A stretch of DNA of 64,000 nt from Paraclostridium hominis (GTDB lineage: Bacteria > Bacillota > Clostridia > Peptostreptococcales > Peptostreptococcaceae), in NCBI RefSeq assembly GCF_014306135.1, contig NZ_JACRWD010000006.1, positions 1-64,000 on the forward strand, in the 5' to 3' direction. The notes below the pieces were generated by a model. That model was not told the origin of the DNA. It did no database searches and saw only the letters and a program-made list of their open reading frames with translations. Shown here one piece after another: positions 35,599-44,879 of this stretch; position 1 is the first letter of the stretch; every line of letters starts with the position of its first letter. The translations under genes were made by a program, and so were the position numbers.

Positions 35599-36373
35599 AT
35601 ACGACACTTATATAATATTCTTTTCTTAATTTATCTTTAAGATTTAGCTTTATATATTCAAAATCTATATTATTATATTTACATGCTATTTCAAAATGTT
35701 TTAAAGCAATCCCCATATTCACTTGGTTTATATCCTCATTAGAATCTTTTTTCATATATATATCAAGATATTCATTATTTTGATAAAATCTCCATGGTTG
35801 CGAATTTTTGTATGATGGCGATAATCTTACACATTCTATTATATCTTCCCATTTTTCATCTATATTTTTAGCTATTTGTTTTAATGGTTTTCTATCTAAC
35901 TTTTCTTCTTTTTTTCTAAACAAACCGTCTTTTCCCTCTGGAAATCCGAAAGCTATAAGCATTGATGGAATTTCATTTTCGTCTAATATAACAAAATCTA
36001 AAATTAATTCCTTATTAAAACTATTCCCTATCCAACATGTAGCTAATCCCATTTCAGTTAATGTTAACACTAACTTTTCTCCAGCATATCCAACACTATC
36101 AAAGTAATTTATTGGTTCTTCTTGACCACTTTCTTCTGGTAATTGAACTGTTAATAAAATATAGTGTGGTGCTACTATTCTATGACCTTTTTTTATTATA
36201 AACTTTAAACTATCACCTTTTAATATAGGATAAGCTTTAACTTTTATACTTTCATCCAAACTTTCTATATCAGTGCATATATTCCTAACTTCTTCAAACA
36301 TACTTATACTTAATTTATTCTTTGAGTACTTTTTAGTAGATTTTCTATAAAAAATAGCGTCATATAACTCCAT
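35597..36373 (-). CDS. Nitroreductase family protein (TM1586-like)
   Basis: A 258-residue flavin-dependent oxidoreductase fold. The N-terminal LYDAIFYRKSTKKYSKNKLS is the FMN-binding start typical of the family, and GYAGEKLVLTLTEMGLATCWIG in the middle is the conserved helix. The second half repeats a nitroreductase-like SPSYKNSQPWRFY motif, as in TM1586-type proteins with two pseudo-repeats. The substrate is unknown. It is a single gene with its own GGAGG site and terminator, between the orphan agr-like pair and the aminopeptidase. Confidence 0.85.
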   Translation of the reverse strand: MELYDAIFYRKSTKKYSKNKLSISMFEEVRNICTDIESLDESIKVKAYPILKGDSLKFIIKKGHRIVAPHYILLTVQLPEESGQEEPINYFDSVGYAGEKLVLTLTEMGLATCWIGNSFNKELILDFVILDENEIPSMLIAFGFPEGKDGLFRKKEEKLDRKPLKQIAKNIDEKWEDIIECVRLSPSYKNSQPWRFYQNNEYLDIYMKKDSNEDINQVNMGIALKHFEIACKYNNIDFEYIKLNLKDKLRKEYYISVV

Positions 36374-36595
36374 CTATTGCCTCCTAACTACCAATATAAT
36401 AAGTAATATTATATCAAAATTTAATATCTTATACTATCTTTCATTACCCTTTAAATGGTTACATTATTTACTTTATTTTGTTAAATTTTTCAAAAATGGG
36501 TATTTAAAAATTATATTAATAAATAGTATACATGAATATTTTGAATTCTTTTTTATTTTAGAAAAATACAATTTTATTTAATAATAAAAAGTATT

Positions 36596-36624
36596 TTGGA
36601 GTAATATAGAAATGGTGCTATACT
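36596..36624 (+). promoter_or_regulatory. Promoter of the M29 aminopeptidase gene
   Basis: TTGGAG (36596-36601), 17 nt, then TATACT (36619-36624), which is preceded by TGC as an extended -10. The rest of the roughly 310-bp gap behind it is AT-rich and shows nothing else I can name. Confidence 0.65.
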
Positions 36625-36681
36625 TAAATTGGATGAATATATTTTTACATTAATGTAAATTTTTGAGAGGATGTGACCTTT

Positions 36682-37911
36682 ATGAATTTAGAAAGAAATC
36701 TAGAAAAATATGCTGAATTATCAGTTAAAGTTGGGGTAAATATACAACCCGGACAAACGTTATTAGTTAGATCTCCTATTGAATGTGCTCCTTTTGTAAG
36801 AAAGGTTGTAAAAAAAGCTTATGATTTAGGAGCTAAAGAAGTATTTGTAGAGTGGTCTGATGAAGAATGTACTCTTATAAAATATTTAAATGCTCCAGAA
36901 GAAACTTTCAATGAGTTCCCAACTTGGGTATCTGACCAATATGTTGATATAGCTAAAAATGGAGGAGCATTCTTAACAATATATGCTCAAGATCCAGATC
37001 TTTTAAAAGATGTTGACCCTCAAAGAGTAGCAAATTTCCAAAAAGCTTCTGCTGAAGCACTTAAAGAATGGAGATCTTATACTCTATCAGATAAATCAAA
37101 ATGGAGTATAGTTTCTGTACCTACAGCAAACTGGTCTAAAAAAGTATTCCCTGGTGTTTCTGAAGAAGAAGCTATAGATAAAATGTGGGAAGCAATATTC
37201 CATTGTACAAGAGTTGACCAAGAAGATCCTATAGAAGCTTGGAATCAACATAATAAAAATTTAAAAGTTAGAATGAACTTTTTAAATGATAGTAAATTTA
37301 AAACTTTATACTTTAAATCTGGTAAAACAGATATAACTATGGAATTACCAGAAGGTCATATATGGGCAAGTGGTGCTTCTAAAGACCCTAATGGCGTAAA
37401 CTTTAATCCAAACATACCAACTGAAGAAGTATTTACATTACCTCATAAATTTGGGGTTAATGGTGTTGTTGCAAGTACTAAACCACTTGTTTACGGTGGA
37501 AATGTTATAAACAACTTTACATTAACATTTAAAGATGGAAAAATAGTAGACTTTACTGCTGAGCAAGGCTATGAGACTTTATCTAAATTAATAGACACTG
37601 ATGAAGGTTCTCACTACTTAGGTGAAGTAGCTTTAGTTCCATTTAAATCACCAATATCTGATACAAATATAGTATTTTACAATACTTTATATGATGAAAA
37701 TGCATCTTGTCACTTTGCAATAGGTACAGCTTATAAGAGTTGTATAGAAAATGGAGTAAATATACCACAAGATGAATTAGATAAACACGGTATAAACTTT
37801 AGTATAACTCATGTTGACTTTATGATAGGTTCTGCTGATATGGATATAATAGGTGAAAAAGCTAATGGTGAAAAGGTTCAAATATTCAAAGATGGAAACT
37901 GGGCATTCTAG
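36682..37911 (+). CDS. Aminopeptidase, family M29 (thermophilic metalloprotease type)
   Basis: A cytoplasmic metal-dependent aminopeptidase of about 409 residues that removes N-terminal residues from peptides. Typical M29 features are LSVKVGVNIQPGQTLLVRSPIE at the N-terminus, MELPEGHIWASG, and the metal-binding C-terminal HYLGEVALVPFKSPIS and HFAIGTAYKSC with ITHVDFMIGS. A GTG three codons upstream is in frame, but GAGAGG suits the ATG at 36682. The gene is monocistronic with the promoter at 36596-36624. Confidence 0.94.
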   Translation: MNLERNLEKYAELSVKVGVNIQPGQTLLVRSPIECAPFVRKVVKKAYDLGAKEVFVEWSDEECTLIKYLNAPEETFNEFPTWVSDQYVDIAKNGGAFLTIYAQDPDLLKDVDPQRVANFQKASAEALKEWRSYTLSDKSKWSIVSVPTANWSKKVFPGVSEEEAIDKMWEAIFHCTRVDQEDPIEAWNQHNKNLKVRMNFLNDSKFKTLYFKSGKTDITMELPEGHIWASGASKDPNGVNFNPNIPTEEVFTLPHKFGVNGVVASTKPLVYGGNVINNFTLTFKDGKIVDFTAEQGYETLSKLIDTDEGSHYLGEVALVPFKSPISDTNIVFYNTLYDENASCHFAIGTAYKSCIENGVNIPQDELDKHGINFSITHVDFMIGSADMDIIGEKANGEKVQIFKDGNWAF

Positions 37912-37930
37912 TTTAGTCTTTAGTAAATAA

Positions 37931-37976
37931 ATAAGCTATAGGTTTATGTAATTGCATAAATCTATAGCTTTTATCA
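37931..37976. terminator. Terminator between aminopeptidase and PfkB kinase genes
   Basis: Stem aagctataggtttatg / cataaatctatagctt with a small loop and T-rich flanks on both strands, between two convergent genes. Confidence 0.8.
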
Positions 37977-37993
37977 TTTTGATTATATAAATT

Positions 37994-38947
37994 TTAGTAT
38001 TCTTTTTCCGTCCAATCAATTTTTTCTATATGTTCTAAAACAATGGCATCGCTCATTTCAGGATGGATAGTCTCTTCATGAGCTATTGTTAAAACAGACA
38101 TAGCTACTGCATATTTAACAGTATCTTTTAATTTTATATTTTTCATATATCCGTATCCTAATCCTGCTACAAATGAATCTCCAGCACCTGTAACATTTAC
38201 AACAGGAACATTATTAGCTTTTATAGTTCCTTCTTCAACTCCATTATTGTAGTATATACCATCTTCATCTAAACTTATAAATACATTTTCTATTCCTAAG
38301 TCGATAAAATACTTTCCTGCTCTTCTTAAATCTTCTTCTGATTTTATTTCAAATCCACACATTATTTCAGCTTCATATCTATTAGGCTTTATAGTATGGA
38401 AATATTTTATTAAGTGTTTTATATTTTTAGCTTTACATGCAGACACTGGATCTAATACAAACTTAGTTTCATCCTTAAATGTCTTTAATATATATTCAAC
38501 TATGTCTGGTTTATCCGAATCTAAAAACATATACTCAGAATTTCTTATTATATCAGCTTTAGAATCTATAAATTCTGTAGTAAACATATCTGTTATTTTC
38601 ATATCAACAACTGCTGATTCTAATTCTCCCTCATGGTTTAAAACTGCCATATATGTAGGAGTACTTTCACCTTTAATTACTAATGAATCTTCCATATCAT
38701 AGTTCATAACTTTAGAATGTTCCATCATTCTTCTTCCTGTTTCATCATCACCTAATATAGATATGAACTTCGTATTTATTCCTACTCTTGCCATATTTTC
38801 TGCTATATTTCTGCAAACTCCACCAAAAGAAGTCTTAACTTTTCCTGGATTTGAATCATTACATCTATAATTATTATGCGTAAATCCGAAGATATCAAAT
38901 ACTGATACTCCAAAAACTAAAGCATATGGTTGTGTATTATTTGCCAT
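37994..38947 (-). CDS. PfkB family carbohydrate kinase
   Basis: A 317-residue ribokinase-like sugar or nucleoside kinase. It shows FGGVCRNIAENMARVGINTKFISILGDDETG near the N-terminus and the catalytic VTGAGDSFVAGLGYGY with its Asp base. It resembles the kinase half of the pseudouridine kinase at 20879 but lacks the helix-turn-helix. The substrate is unknown. The frame is open 26 codons upstream to 39025, but GGGAGGG fits the ATG at 38947. The 357-bp gap to ttcA holds the divergent promoters and two copies of ttttctaga. Confidence 0.87.
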   Translation of the reverse strand: MANNTQPYALVFGVSVFDIFGFTHNNYRCNDSNPGKVKTSFGGVCRNIAENMARVGINTKFISILGDDETGRRMMEHSKVMNYDMEDSLVIKGESTPTYMAVLNHEGELESAVVDMKITDMFTTEFIDSKADIIRNSEYMFLDSDKPDIVEYILKTFKDETKFVLDPVSACKAKNIKHLIKYFHTIKPNRYEAEIMCGFEIKSEEDLRRAGKYFIDLGIENVFISLDEDGIYYNNGVEEGTIKANNVPVVNVTGAGDSFVAGLGYGYMKNIKLKDTVKYAVAMSVLTIAHEETIHPEMSDAIVLEHIEKIDWTEKEY

Positions 38948-39231
38948 TTTTGTTTTCGCCCTCCCATAAGAATCACTTTCATATTTTAACACAAAGATAT
39001 ACACCTTTTCTAGACAAAAAAGCACATATTTTGACGTTTTGCAATATTTTCTAGAAAATTTTTATTATTTAAACTTTTTGATATCGTTTTCTAAAGACTC
39101 ATTAACATATATGTTTCAATATTTTTATTAAATTGTATATACTATATAAATTTAATTATTTTAATTTTTTACTCTTATTATTTTAATATTTAATAGAAAA
39201 CATACTTTAAATTAAATATATATTGTTGTGA

Positions 39232-39260
39232 TTGTTATAAAAATTCTAGTCTGATATAAT
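39232..39260 (+). promoter_or_regulatory. Promoter of ttcA
   Basis: TTGTTA (39232-39237), 17 nt, then a perfect TATAAT (39255-39260), about 45 bp before the ttcA start codon. Confidence 0.7.
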
Positions 39261-39303
39261 AAGTTTTTAATGAATAATCTATATTCTTAGGAGGAATATA
39301 TAC

Positions 39304-40029
39304 ATGCAAAAACTACTTAGCAAAACAAGACAAGCGATAAATGACTTTAATATGATACAAGATGGAGATAAAATCGCAATAGGTCTATCTGGTGGAAAAG
39401 ATAGCTTAACGCTTCTCCATATTTTAAATAATTATAGAAAATTTTCACCTCAAAAATTCGAACTTATAGCAATAACTTTAAATCCTGGTGGAGTTGATAA
39501 TTCTCCATTATATGATTTATGTAGGAATTTAGAAGTTGAGTTTCATGAAGTCCAAACAAATATAAAGGAAATAATATTTGACATAAGGAAAGAAAAAAAT
39601 CCATGCTCATTATGTGCAAACTTAAGACGTGGTGCTTTAAACGATACAGCAAAAAAATTAGGATGTAATAAAGTTGCATTAGGTCATCATAAAGATGATG
39701 CTGTTGAGACTTTTTTAATGTCAATGTTTTATGAAGGTCGAGTTAGCTGTTTTTCTCCAAAAACATACCTTGATAGACAAGGCTTAACTGTAATAAGACC
39801 TATGGTATATATAGATGAGTATATGATTAAAAAAGTAACTAGAGATTATAATTATCCAGTTATAGAAAATCCATGTCCTGCTGATGGTCATACTAATAGA
39901 CAAAATATAAAAGAATTGATTCAAAAACTTAATGCTGATATACCTAATGTTAAAAGAAATTTATTTAAATCATTAAATAATTCAAATCAATTATTTATAT
40001 GGAATAAAGATAAGATAAAAAATATTTAA
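39304..40029 (+). CDS. ttcA: TtcA-family tRNA thiolation enzyme
   Basis: A PP-loop ATPase of 241 residues predicted to make 2-thiocytidine at position 32 of tRNA or a related thiolation. The PP-loop is GLSGGKDSLTLLHIL (about residues 28-42). The iron-sulfur cluster ligands are visible: PCSLCANLRRG gives the Cys pair and ENPCPADG gives the third Cys. GHHKDDAVETFLMSMFYEG is the second conserved block. A GGAGGA site precedes the ATG. It is a single gene followed by the structured locus at 40122-40308. Confidence 0.88.
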   Translation: MQKLLSKTRQAINDFNMIQDGDKIAIGLSGGKDSLTLLHILNNYRKFSPQKFELIAITLNPGGVDNSPLYDLCRNLEVEFHEVQTNIKEIIFDIRKEKNPCSLCANLRRGALNDTAKKLGCNKVALGHHKDDAVETFLMSMFYEGRVSCFSPKTYLDRQGLTVIRPMVYIDEYMIKKVTRDYNYPVIENPCPADGHTNRQNIKELIQKLNADIPNVKRNLFKSLNNSNQLFIWNKDKIKNI

Positions 40030-40121
40030 TCATTTCACTCCATAAAAAAGCAATGTTAGTCCAATTTTCACTTTTTTAAAAATTTTTGTGATAATATTTA
40101 TTCAAGTAATTCTAGTTAATT

Positions 40122-40254
40122 TGCGGAGATATTCTATGATTAAAAACTGTGTATTTTATACTAAATACAGATATATATTTATTAACGTTCTTGAAAATAT
40201 CTTTTATATATCCTTACTAAGTAATACACATTTACACAGTTTTAATATCTCCTA
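40122..40254 (+). ncRNA. Candidate structured RNA with nested long-range stems
   Basis: Three nested complementary pairs are visible. GGAGATATT near 40123 pairs with AATATCTCC near 40246. AAAACTGTGT (about 40143-40152) pairs with ACACAGTTTT (about 40234-40243). GATATATA (40170-40177) pairs with TATATATC (40205-40212). A strong terminator follows at 40275. The outermost stem would hide a ribosome-binding-like GGAGAT that precedes an ATG at 40137, which opens a 48-codon frame ending at 40282. It may therefore be a small RNA, or a small mRNA whose translation is locked by folding. The peptide has no recognisable family. Confidence 0.4.
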
Positions 40255-40274
40255 TACAAAAACTAGTTATGTTG

Positions 40275-40308
40275 ATTCTTAAGTTAAGATTTAACTTAAG
40301 AATTTTTT
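40275..40308 (+). terminator. Strong terminator after the structured locus
   Basis: A perfect 13-bp stem (attcttaagttaa / ttaacttaagaat), a 3-nt loop, then six T. Confidence 0.85.
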
Positions 40309-40394
40309 ATTTATATTATGGTTTTTCGTGAAACAAATTTACTTTCATTATTTAAATATTTCCCAGGAAAATTTGAAATTAACACAAGTTATTT

Positions 40395-40436
40395 ATAAAA
40401 AAAGTAGCATAATTATTAAACTATGCTACTTTTTTT
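40395..40436 (-). terminator. Terminator at the yitT end
   Basis: A perfect stem aaaaaaagtagcat / atgctacttttttt with a T run on the minus strand. The right arm lies within the last codons of the yitT-like gene. Confidence 0.8.
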
Positions 40437-41077
40437 AAAGTTTCTTCCTCTTCAGTTAGTTTATTTTTTCTGTTTTTTTCTATCTTCTCTATTACCCTAT
40501 CTATCAATAATCCATTTAAAACTATAACCATCATAGAATATATACCTTTTTCTAATCCAAAAGTAAATCCTCCCACAATAGCTACAAATAAATCTACTAT
40601 TAAAAGTGATATACCTATGTTAAATGTTGTATATTTATTTAATATCTTAGCTAGTATGTCAGTTCCTCCAGTTGATGCATTGATAGCAAATACCATAGCT
40701 AAACCTATTGCTGTTACTAACGTTCCCAGTATTACAGCAGCTAATAAATTTGTTGTTAACGCTGTTGATTTTAATATTTTATCCATAAACTCTATCACTA
40801 CTGATAGCATAAAACTCGCATATATAGTTTTTAATCCAAAATCTCCACCTATTACTATAAATGATATTGCAAATAATATTAAGTTGCCTAAAAATATTAT
40901 AGTACCTATAGATAGTTTGGGTATATAGTAGTTTATTATAAGTGCTAAACCACTTAAGCCTCCACCAGCTATATTATTTGGTGCAAAAAAATACTGTATT
41001 CCAATTGCTACTAAAATTACACCTATAGTTACAATGGCATACTCTTTTAATCCCTTAATAAAATTAAATTTATTCAT
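40421..41077 (-). CDS. YitT family membrane protein
   Basis: A 218-residue membrane protein of the YitT/DUF161 family, with about five or six membrane segments and the family signature FFAPNNIAGGGLSGLALIINY near the N-terminus plus ASTGGTDILAKIL. Full-length relatives (about 280 residues) carry a cytoplasmic C-terminal DUF2179 domain. Here a short charged tail (EKNRKNKLTEEEE) replaces it. Transport function is suspected for the family but unproven. GGAAGG fits the ATG at 41077, 15 codons inside the open frame. Confidence 0.87.
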   Translation of the reverse strand: MNKFNFIKGLKEYAIVTIGVILVAIGIQYFFAPNNIAGGGLSGLALIINYYIPKLSIGTIIFLGNLILFAISFIVIGGDFGLKTIYASFMLSVVIEFMDKILKSTALTTNLLAAVILGTLVTAIGLAMVFAINASTGGTDILAKILNKYTTFNIGISLLIVDLFVAIVGGFTFGLEKGIYSMMVIVLNGLLIDRVIEKIEKNRKNKLTEEEETLKKVA

Positions 41078-41338
41078 ATTATAATGTCCTTCCTTTATTG
41101 TTAAAGTTGTTTTGCAAATCAATTAATAGCATATCAAATTTTTTATATTTTTAATAGTATAAGGATGAATATTTTATATACTTTTTTTGTTAATTTAGCT
41201 TTTATTTTATGATTGTGTTTCTTAATTGTCATTTATGTTTCTTTTTACAATTATTTGATTTTCGATTATTATTTACAACTATTAAATTTAAAACTTAAAA
41301 TTATATTAGTATAGTAATATAATTGAGGAGGATAATAA

Positions 41339-42550
41339 ATGAGTTCAGATACAAGTACAAAAAACAAAGCTTTATCTACTTTTCTTAATAAAAACCTAAA
41401 TGATTTAAAATCTAAAGGCTTATATAATAAAATTGACTCCCTTCAAAGTTCAAACGGACCTATCATAACAATAAATGAAAAAAAACTGATAAATTTATCT
41501 TCAAATAATTACCTTGGGCTAGCTACAGATGAAAGATTAATAAATTCAAGTATAGATGCTACAAAAAAATACGGTGCCGGTGCCGGTGCTGTAAGAACAA
41601 TAAATGGAACATTAGAGATACATGATATTTTAGAAGAAACTATAGCTAAATTTAAAGGTACTGAAGCTGCAATAGCTTTTCAATCTGGATTTAATTGCAA
41701 TATGGGTGCTATTCAGGGTGTAATGGATAAAAATGATGCAATCTTATCAGATGAACTAAATCACGCTTCTATCATAGATGGGTGTAAACTATCCGGTTCT
41801 AAAATAATAAGATTTAAACATTCAGATATGAATGACTTAAAAGTTAAAGCTAAAGAAGCTAGAGAAAGTGGACTTTATAATAAAATTATGGTTATAACTG
41901 ATGGTGTTTTCTCTATGGATGGAGATATTGCTAAACTTCCAGAAATAGTTGAAATAGCTGAAGAATTTGATTTAATTACTTACGTTGATGATGCACATGG
42001 TTCAGGAGTAACTGGTAAAGGAGCTGGAACTTGTAAACACTTTGGGTTGTCAGATAAAGTTGATTTTCAAATAGGGACTTTATCTAAAGCTATAGGTGTT
42101 GTTGGTGGATATGTTGCAGGTTCTAAAGATTTAATAGATTGGTTAAAAGTTAGAGGGAGACCTTTCTTATTTTCTACATCTTTAACTCCAGGTGCTGCTG
42201 CTGCTTGTACTGAGGCAATAAATATACTTATGAATGATGATACTTTAGTTAAAAAGGTATGGGAAAATGGAAATTATCTTAAAGCTGGTTTAAAATCTTT
42301 AGGATTTAATATAGGAAATAGTGAAACGCCTATAACACCTTGTATCATAGGTGATGAAACTAAAACTCAACTATTTAGTAAAAGATTATTAGAAGAAGGA
42401 GTATATGCTAAATCTATAGTATTTCCTACTGTTCCAAAAGGAACTGGAAGAGTTAGAAATATGCCAACAGCAGCTCACACTAAAGAAATGTTAGATGAAG
42501 CTTTAGCTATATATGAAAAAGTAGGTAAAGAATTAGGAGTTATAAAATAA
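41339..42550 (+). CDS. kbl: Glycine C-acetyltransferase (2-amino-3-ketobutyrate CoA ligase)
   Basis: A PLP enzyme of the alpha-oxoamine synthase family (403 residues). It splits 2-amino-3-oxobutyrate with CoA to glycine and acetyl-CoA. Family landmarks are SSNNYLGLATDERL, the PLP-contact VDDAHGSGVTG, and the catalytic Lys in DFQIGTLSKAIGVVGGYVAG (about residue 245). A GGAGGA site precedes the ATG. Together with tdh 33 bp downstream it forms the threonine-to-glycine pathway. Confidence 0.94.
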   Translation: MSSDTSTKNKALSTFLNKNLNDLKSKGLYNKIDSLQSSNGPIITINEKKLINLSSNNYLGLATDERLINSSIDATKKYGAGAGAVRTINGTLEIHDILEETIAKFKGTEAAIAFQSGFNCNMGAIQGVMDKNDAILSDELNHASIIDGCKLSGSKIIRFKHSDMNDLKVKAKEARESGLYNKIMVITDGVFSMDGDIAKLPEIVEIAEEFDLITYVDDAHGSGVTGKGAGTCKHFGLSDKVDFQIGTLSKAIGVVGGYVAGSKDLIDWLKVRGRPFLFSTSLTPGAAAACTEAINILMNDDTLVKKVWENGNYLKAGLKSLGFNIGNSETPITPCIIGDETKTQLFSKRLLEEGVYAKSIVFPTVPKGTGRVRNMPTAAHTKEMLDEALAIYEKVGKELGVIK

Positions 42551-42583
42551 ATATTTTAATTATATTTTATAGGGGGAAATTAA

Positions 42584-43558
42584 ATGAAAAGAATTCTTAT
42601 AACAGGTGCTTTAGGTCAAATAGGTTCAGAGTTAACTGCTAAACTTAGAAAAGAATATGGAAAAGATAATGTTTTAGCTACTGATATACGTATAGCAGAA
42701 GATAGTGAAGTTTCAAACAATGGTTTATTTGAAACATTAAATGTTATGGATATAGAATCTATGGGGAAAATGGCTAAAAAACATAATGCAGATACTATAA
42801 TCCACCTAGCCTCTTTACTTTCTGCTGTTGGAGAACAAAAACCTCAATCTGCATGGAAATTAAATATGGGTGGTTTGGTAAATGCTTTAGAAGTTTCTAA
42901 GGAAATCAAAGCTACTTTATTTGCACCTAGTTCTATAGCTGCTTTTGGTCCTAACTCTCCAAAAAATTTAACACCTCAAGATACTATTCAAAGACCTAAT
43001 ACCATGTATGGAGTAACTAAAGTAGCTGGTGAGTTATTAGCTGATTATTATTTTAATAAATTTGGAGTAGATACAAGAAGTGTACGATTCCCTGGACTTA
43101 TTTCTTATGTAACACCTCCTGGTGGTGGTACTACTGATTATGCTGTTGATATATATTATGAAGCATTAAAAAATAAAAAATATGACTCATTTATAGGAGA
43201 AGGCACTAAAATGGATATGATGTATATGCCTGATGCCCTTCAAGCTGTTGTAGATTTGCTTGAAGCTGATAGTTCTAAGTTAATTCATAGAAATGCATTT
43301 AACATAACTGCTATGAACTTTTCACCAGAAGAAGTAGCTGCTGAAATAAAAAAACATATACCTGAATTTGAATTCGGATACAAGGTCGATCCAGTACGTC
43401 AATCTATAGCTGAATCTTGGCCAAATTCTATTGATGCATCTTGTGCTATAAATGAATGGGGATTTAAATTTGATTATGATTTAAGTAAAATGACTACTGA
43501 TATGATAGAAAAATTAGGAGAAAAAGGTATAGGTAAAGAAAACTTACAACATGCTTAG
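42584..43558 (+). CDS. tdh: L-threonine 3-dehydrogenase, short-chain (epimerase-like) type
   Basis: A 324-residue NAD-dependent enzyme oxidizing threonine to 2-amino-3-oxobutyrate. It belongs to the extended short-chain family, not the zinc alcohol-dehydrogenase type. It has ITGALGQIGSELTAKL (Rossmann loop, about residues 5-20) and the catalytic MYGVTKVAGE (Tyr-x3-Lys). The strongest functional support is the kbl gene directly upstream, since the unstable product is used by Kbl. A GGGGG site precedes the ATG. Confidence 0.92.
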   Translation: MKRILITGALGQIGSELTAKLRKEYGKDNVLATDIRIAEDSEVSNNGLFETLNVMDIESMGKMAKKHNADTIIHLASLLSAVGEQKPQSAWKLNMGGLVNALEVSKEIKATLFAPSSIAAFGPNSPKNLTPQDTIQRPNTMYGVTKVAGELLADYYFNKFGVDTRSVRFPGLISYVTPPGGGTTDYAVDIYYEALKNKKYDSFIGEGTKMDMMYMPDALQAVVDLLEADSSKLIHRNAFNITAMNFSPEEVAAEIKKHIPEFEFGYKVDPVRQSIAESWPNSIDASCAINEWGFKFDYDLSKMTTDMIEKLGEKGIGKENLQHA

Positions 43559-43563
43559 TTAAT

Positions 43564-43617
43564 AAAAAAGACTATCTTAATGTCTACTTCTAAATAAGGA
43601 ATTAAGATAGTCTTTTT
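43564..43617. terminator. Bidirectional terminator after tdh
   Basis: Stem aaaaagactatcttaat / attaagatagtcttttt with a 19-nt loop, between convergent genes. Confidence 0.8.
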
Positions 43618-43619
43618 AC

Positions 43620-44066
43620 TTAAATATATTCATTTTTTATTTTCCAATCATTATATCTCTTATCTATAATCGAAAATACCCTATAGTAATTTTCCCATAT
43701 ATCTTTTACTTCATAAGATGAGTTTATATTATCATTTTTAAAAACTTCATTATAATCAGCAATATATTGACAATAATCTTCCCTGCTACTCAAATAGTAT
43801 CCTAAAGTAAATTCCAAAGCTTTTTTATCTATAAACTTATCTTGAAATATCTTATTACAATTATTTAAGAAAAACTCTCTACCAGTTATTTTTCTTGCTC
43901 GTAGATTATATATATCATTATATGAATCTTTTCTTAAAATTTCACTTTCTAAATTATTTTCAATAATCCATGCTATAAATATACCTATATGAGTTGCTGC
44001 ATGCACTTTATCTAATCCCTCTGGATAATTATCCCTATAATGCCAATCCATACAATCAATTATCAT
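43620..44066 (-). CDS. Hypothetical protein (DUF7832-like)
   Basis: A 148-residue soluble protein. The N-terminal MIIDCMDWHYRDNYPEGLDKVHAATHIGIFIAWIIENNL has a DWH...P...ATHIG.F.AW pattern. I associate this with the small DUF7832 family of unknown function, an identification from memory. The rest is helical and charged (ITGREFFLNNCNKIFQ). A run of six G gives a ribosome site before the ATG. It lies 38 bp downstream of the DUF488 gene and is probably co-transcribed. Confidence 0.75.
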   Translation of the reverse strand: MIIDCMDWHYRDNYPEGLDKVHAATHIGIFIAWIIENNLESEILRKDSYNDIYNLRARKITGREFFLNNCNKIFQDKFIDKKALEFTLGYYLSSREDYCQYIADYNEVFKNDNINSSYEVKDIWENYYRVFSIIDKRYNDWKIKNEYI

Positions 44067-44103
44067 AATCTATCCCCCCATATACTATAATTTTATCTAA
44101 TAT

Positions 44104-44721
44104 TTATTTCCCTATATTTTCTGTTCTATGTCCAATTTCTTTATTAGCTAATTTATAACCTTCTTCTATCATTTCTTCTCTTGATTTATCAGTTCCTAAC
44201 AAACTATCTATACTTAATTGATTTCTATCACTAAAATACTTATTAAGCAAATCTTCTTCAATATAATCTTGATTAACTATATTACCTTCATGCATTATAT
44301 ATTTTACATCAAAACCTTTTTCATTTAAATATTTCCCTAACATTATACTTCTATGACATCTTATAGGTTCTTGCATAGCTCCTAATAAAACTATTTTATA
44401 ACCCATCTGTAGACCTTTTGTAATTCTTTCAATTCCTTTCAAAAATAACTCTTCTTTAATTACTTTTTCAAAATCTGCATACCCCTCATCATTATATGAT
44501 TCTTTAGTCTGCCTTTTAGCTCCAAATTCATGCCCCATATATACATATGTAAATCCACTAGATTTTAAATTTTCTCTTAATATCTCTCTATTATATTGAG
44601 TATTATATTTAGAATATGGTGTTTCTCTTATGTCTACTACACAGTCTATACCGTATTTTTTTATCATTTCAATAAACTTCTCATAAGGATAATTAGAATG
44701 TCCTATCGCAAATATCTTCAT
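44104..44721 (-). CDS. DUF488 family protein
   Basis: A 205-residue protein of the DUF488 family, beginning MKIFAIGHSNYPYEKFIEMIKKYGIDCVVDIRETPYSKYN, which is the hallmark of the family. The middle block has the invariant LLGAMQEPIRCHRSIMLGKYL with Cys-His. Members are widespread and of unknown activity; the conserved Cys-His-Arg suggests an enzyme. A GTAGGTG site precedes the ATG. It is the first gene of a two-gene unit with the 148-residue protein. Confidence 0.9.
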   Translation of the reverse strand: MKIFAIGHSNYPYEKFIEMIKKYGIDCVVDIRETPYSKYNTQYNREILRENLKSSGFTYVYMGHEFGAKRQTKESYNDEGYADFEKVIKEELFLKGIERITKGLQMGYKIVLLGAMQEPIRCHRSIMLGKYLNEKGFDVKYIMHEGNIVNQDYIEEDLLNKYFSDRNQLSIDSLLGTDKSREEMIEEGYKLANKEIGHRTENIGK

Positions 44722-44879
44722 ATAAACACCTACCTAAAACTTTCATATTATCTAACTATTCTAGTATTTAAAATTTTGGCATCTGCAAATTTTTTAGTAA
44801 ATCACATACATAGTTATTATATGTATTTTTTATTTATACAGTTATTGATATATTTATAAATTTAGTAATCACTAAATAT

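Noticed and set aside
40088..40282. Longer 64-residue protein starting at 40088 in front of yitT
   Set aside because: The 40088 start has no ribosome site. The more plausible start is 40137, and even that frame is dominated by strong RNA complementarity, so it is reported as a structured locus, not as a confident protein.
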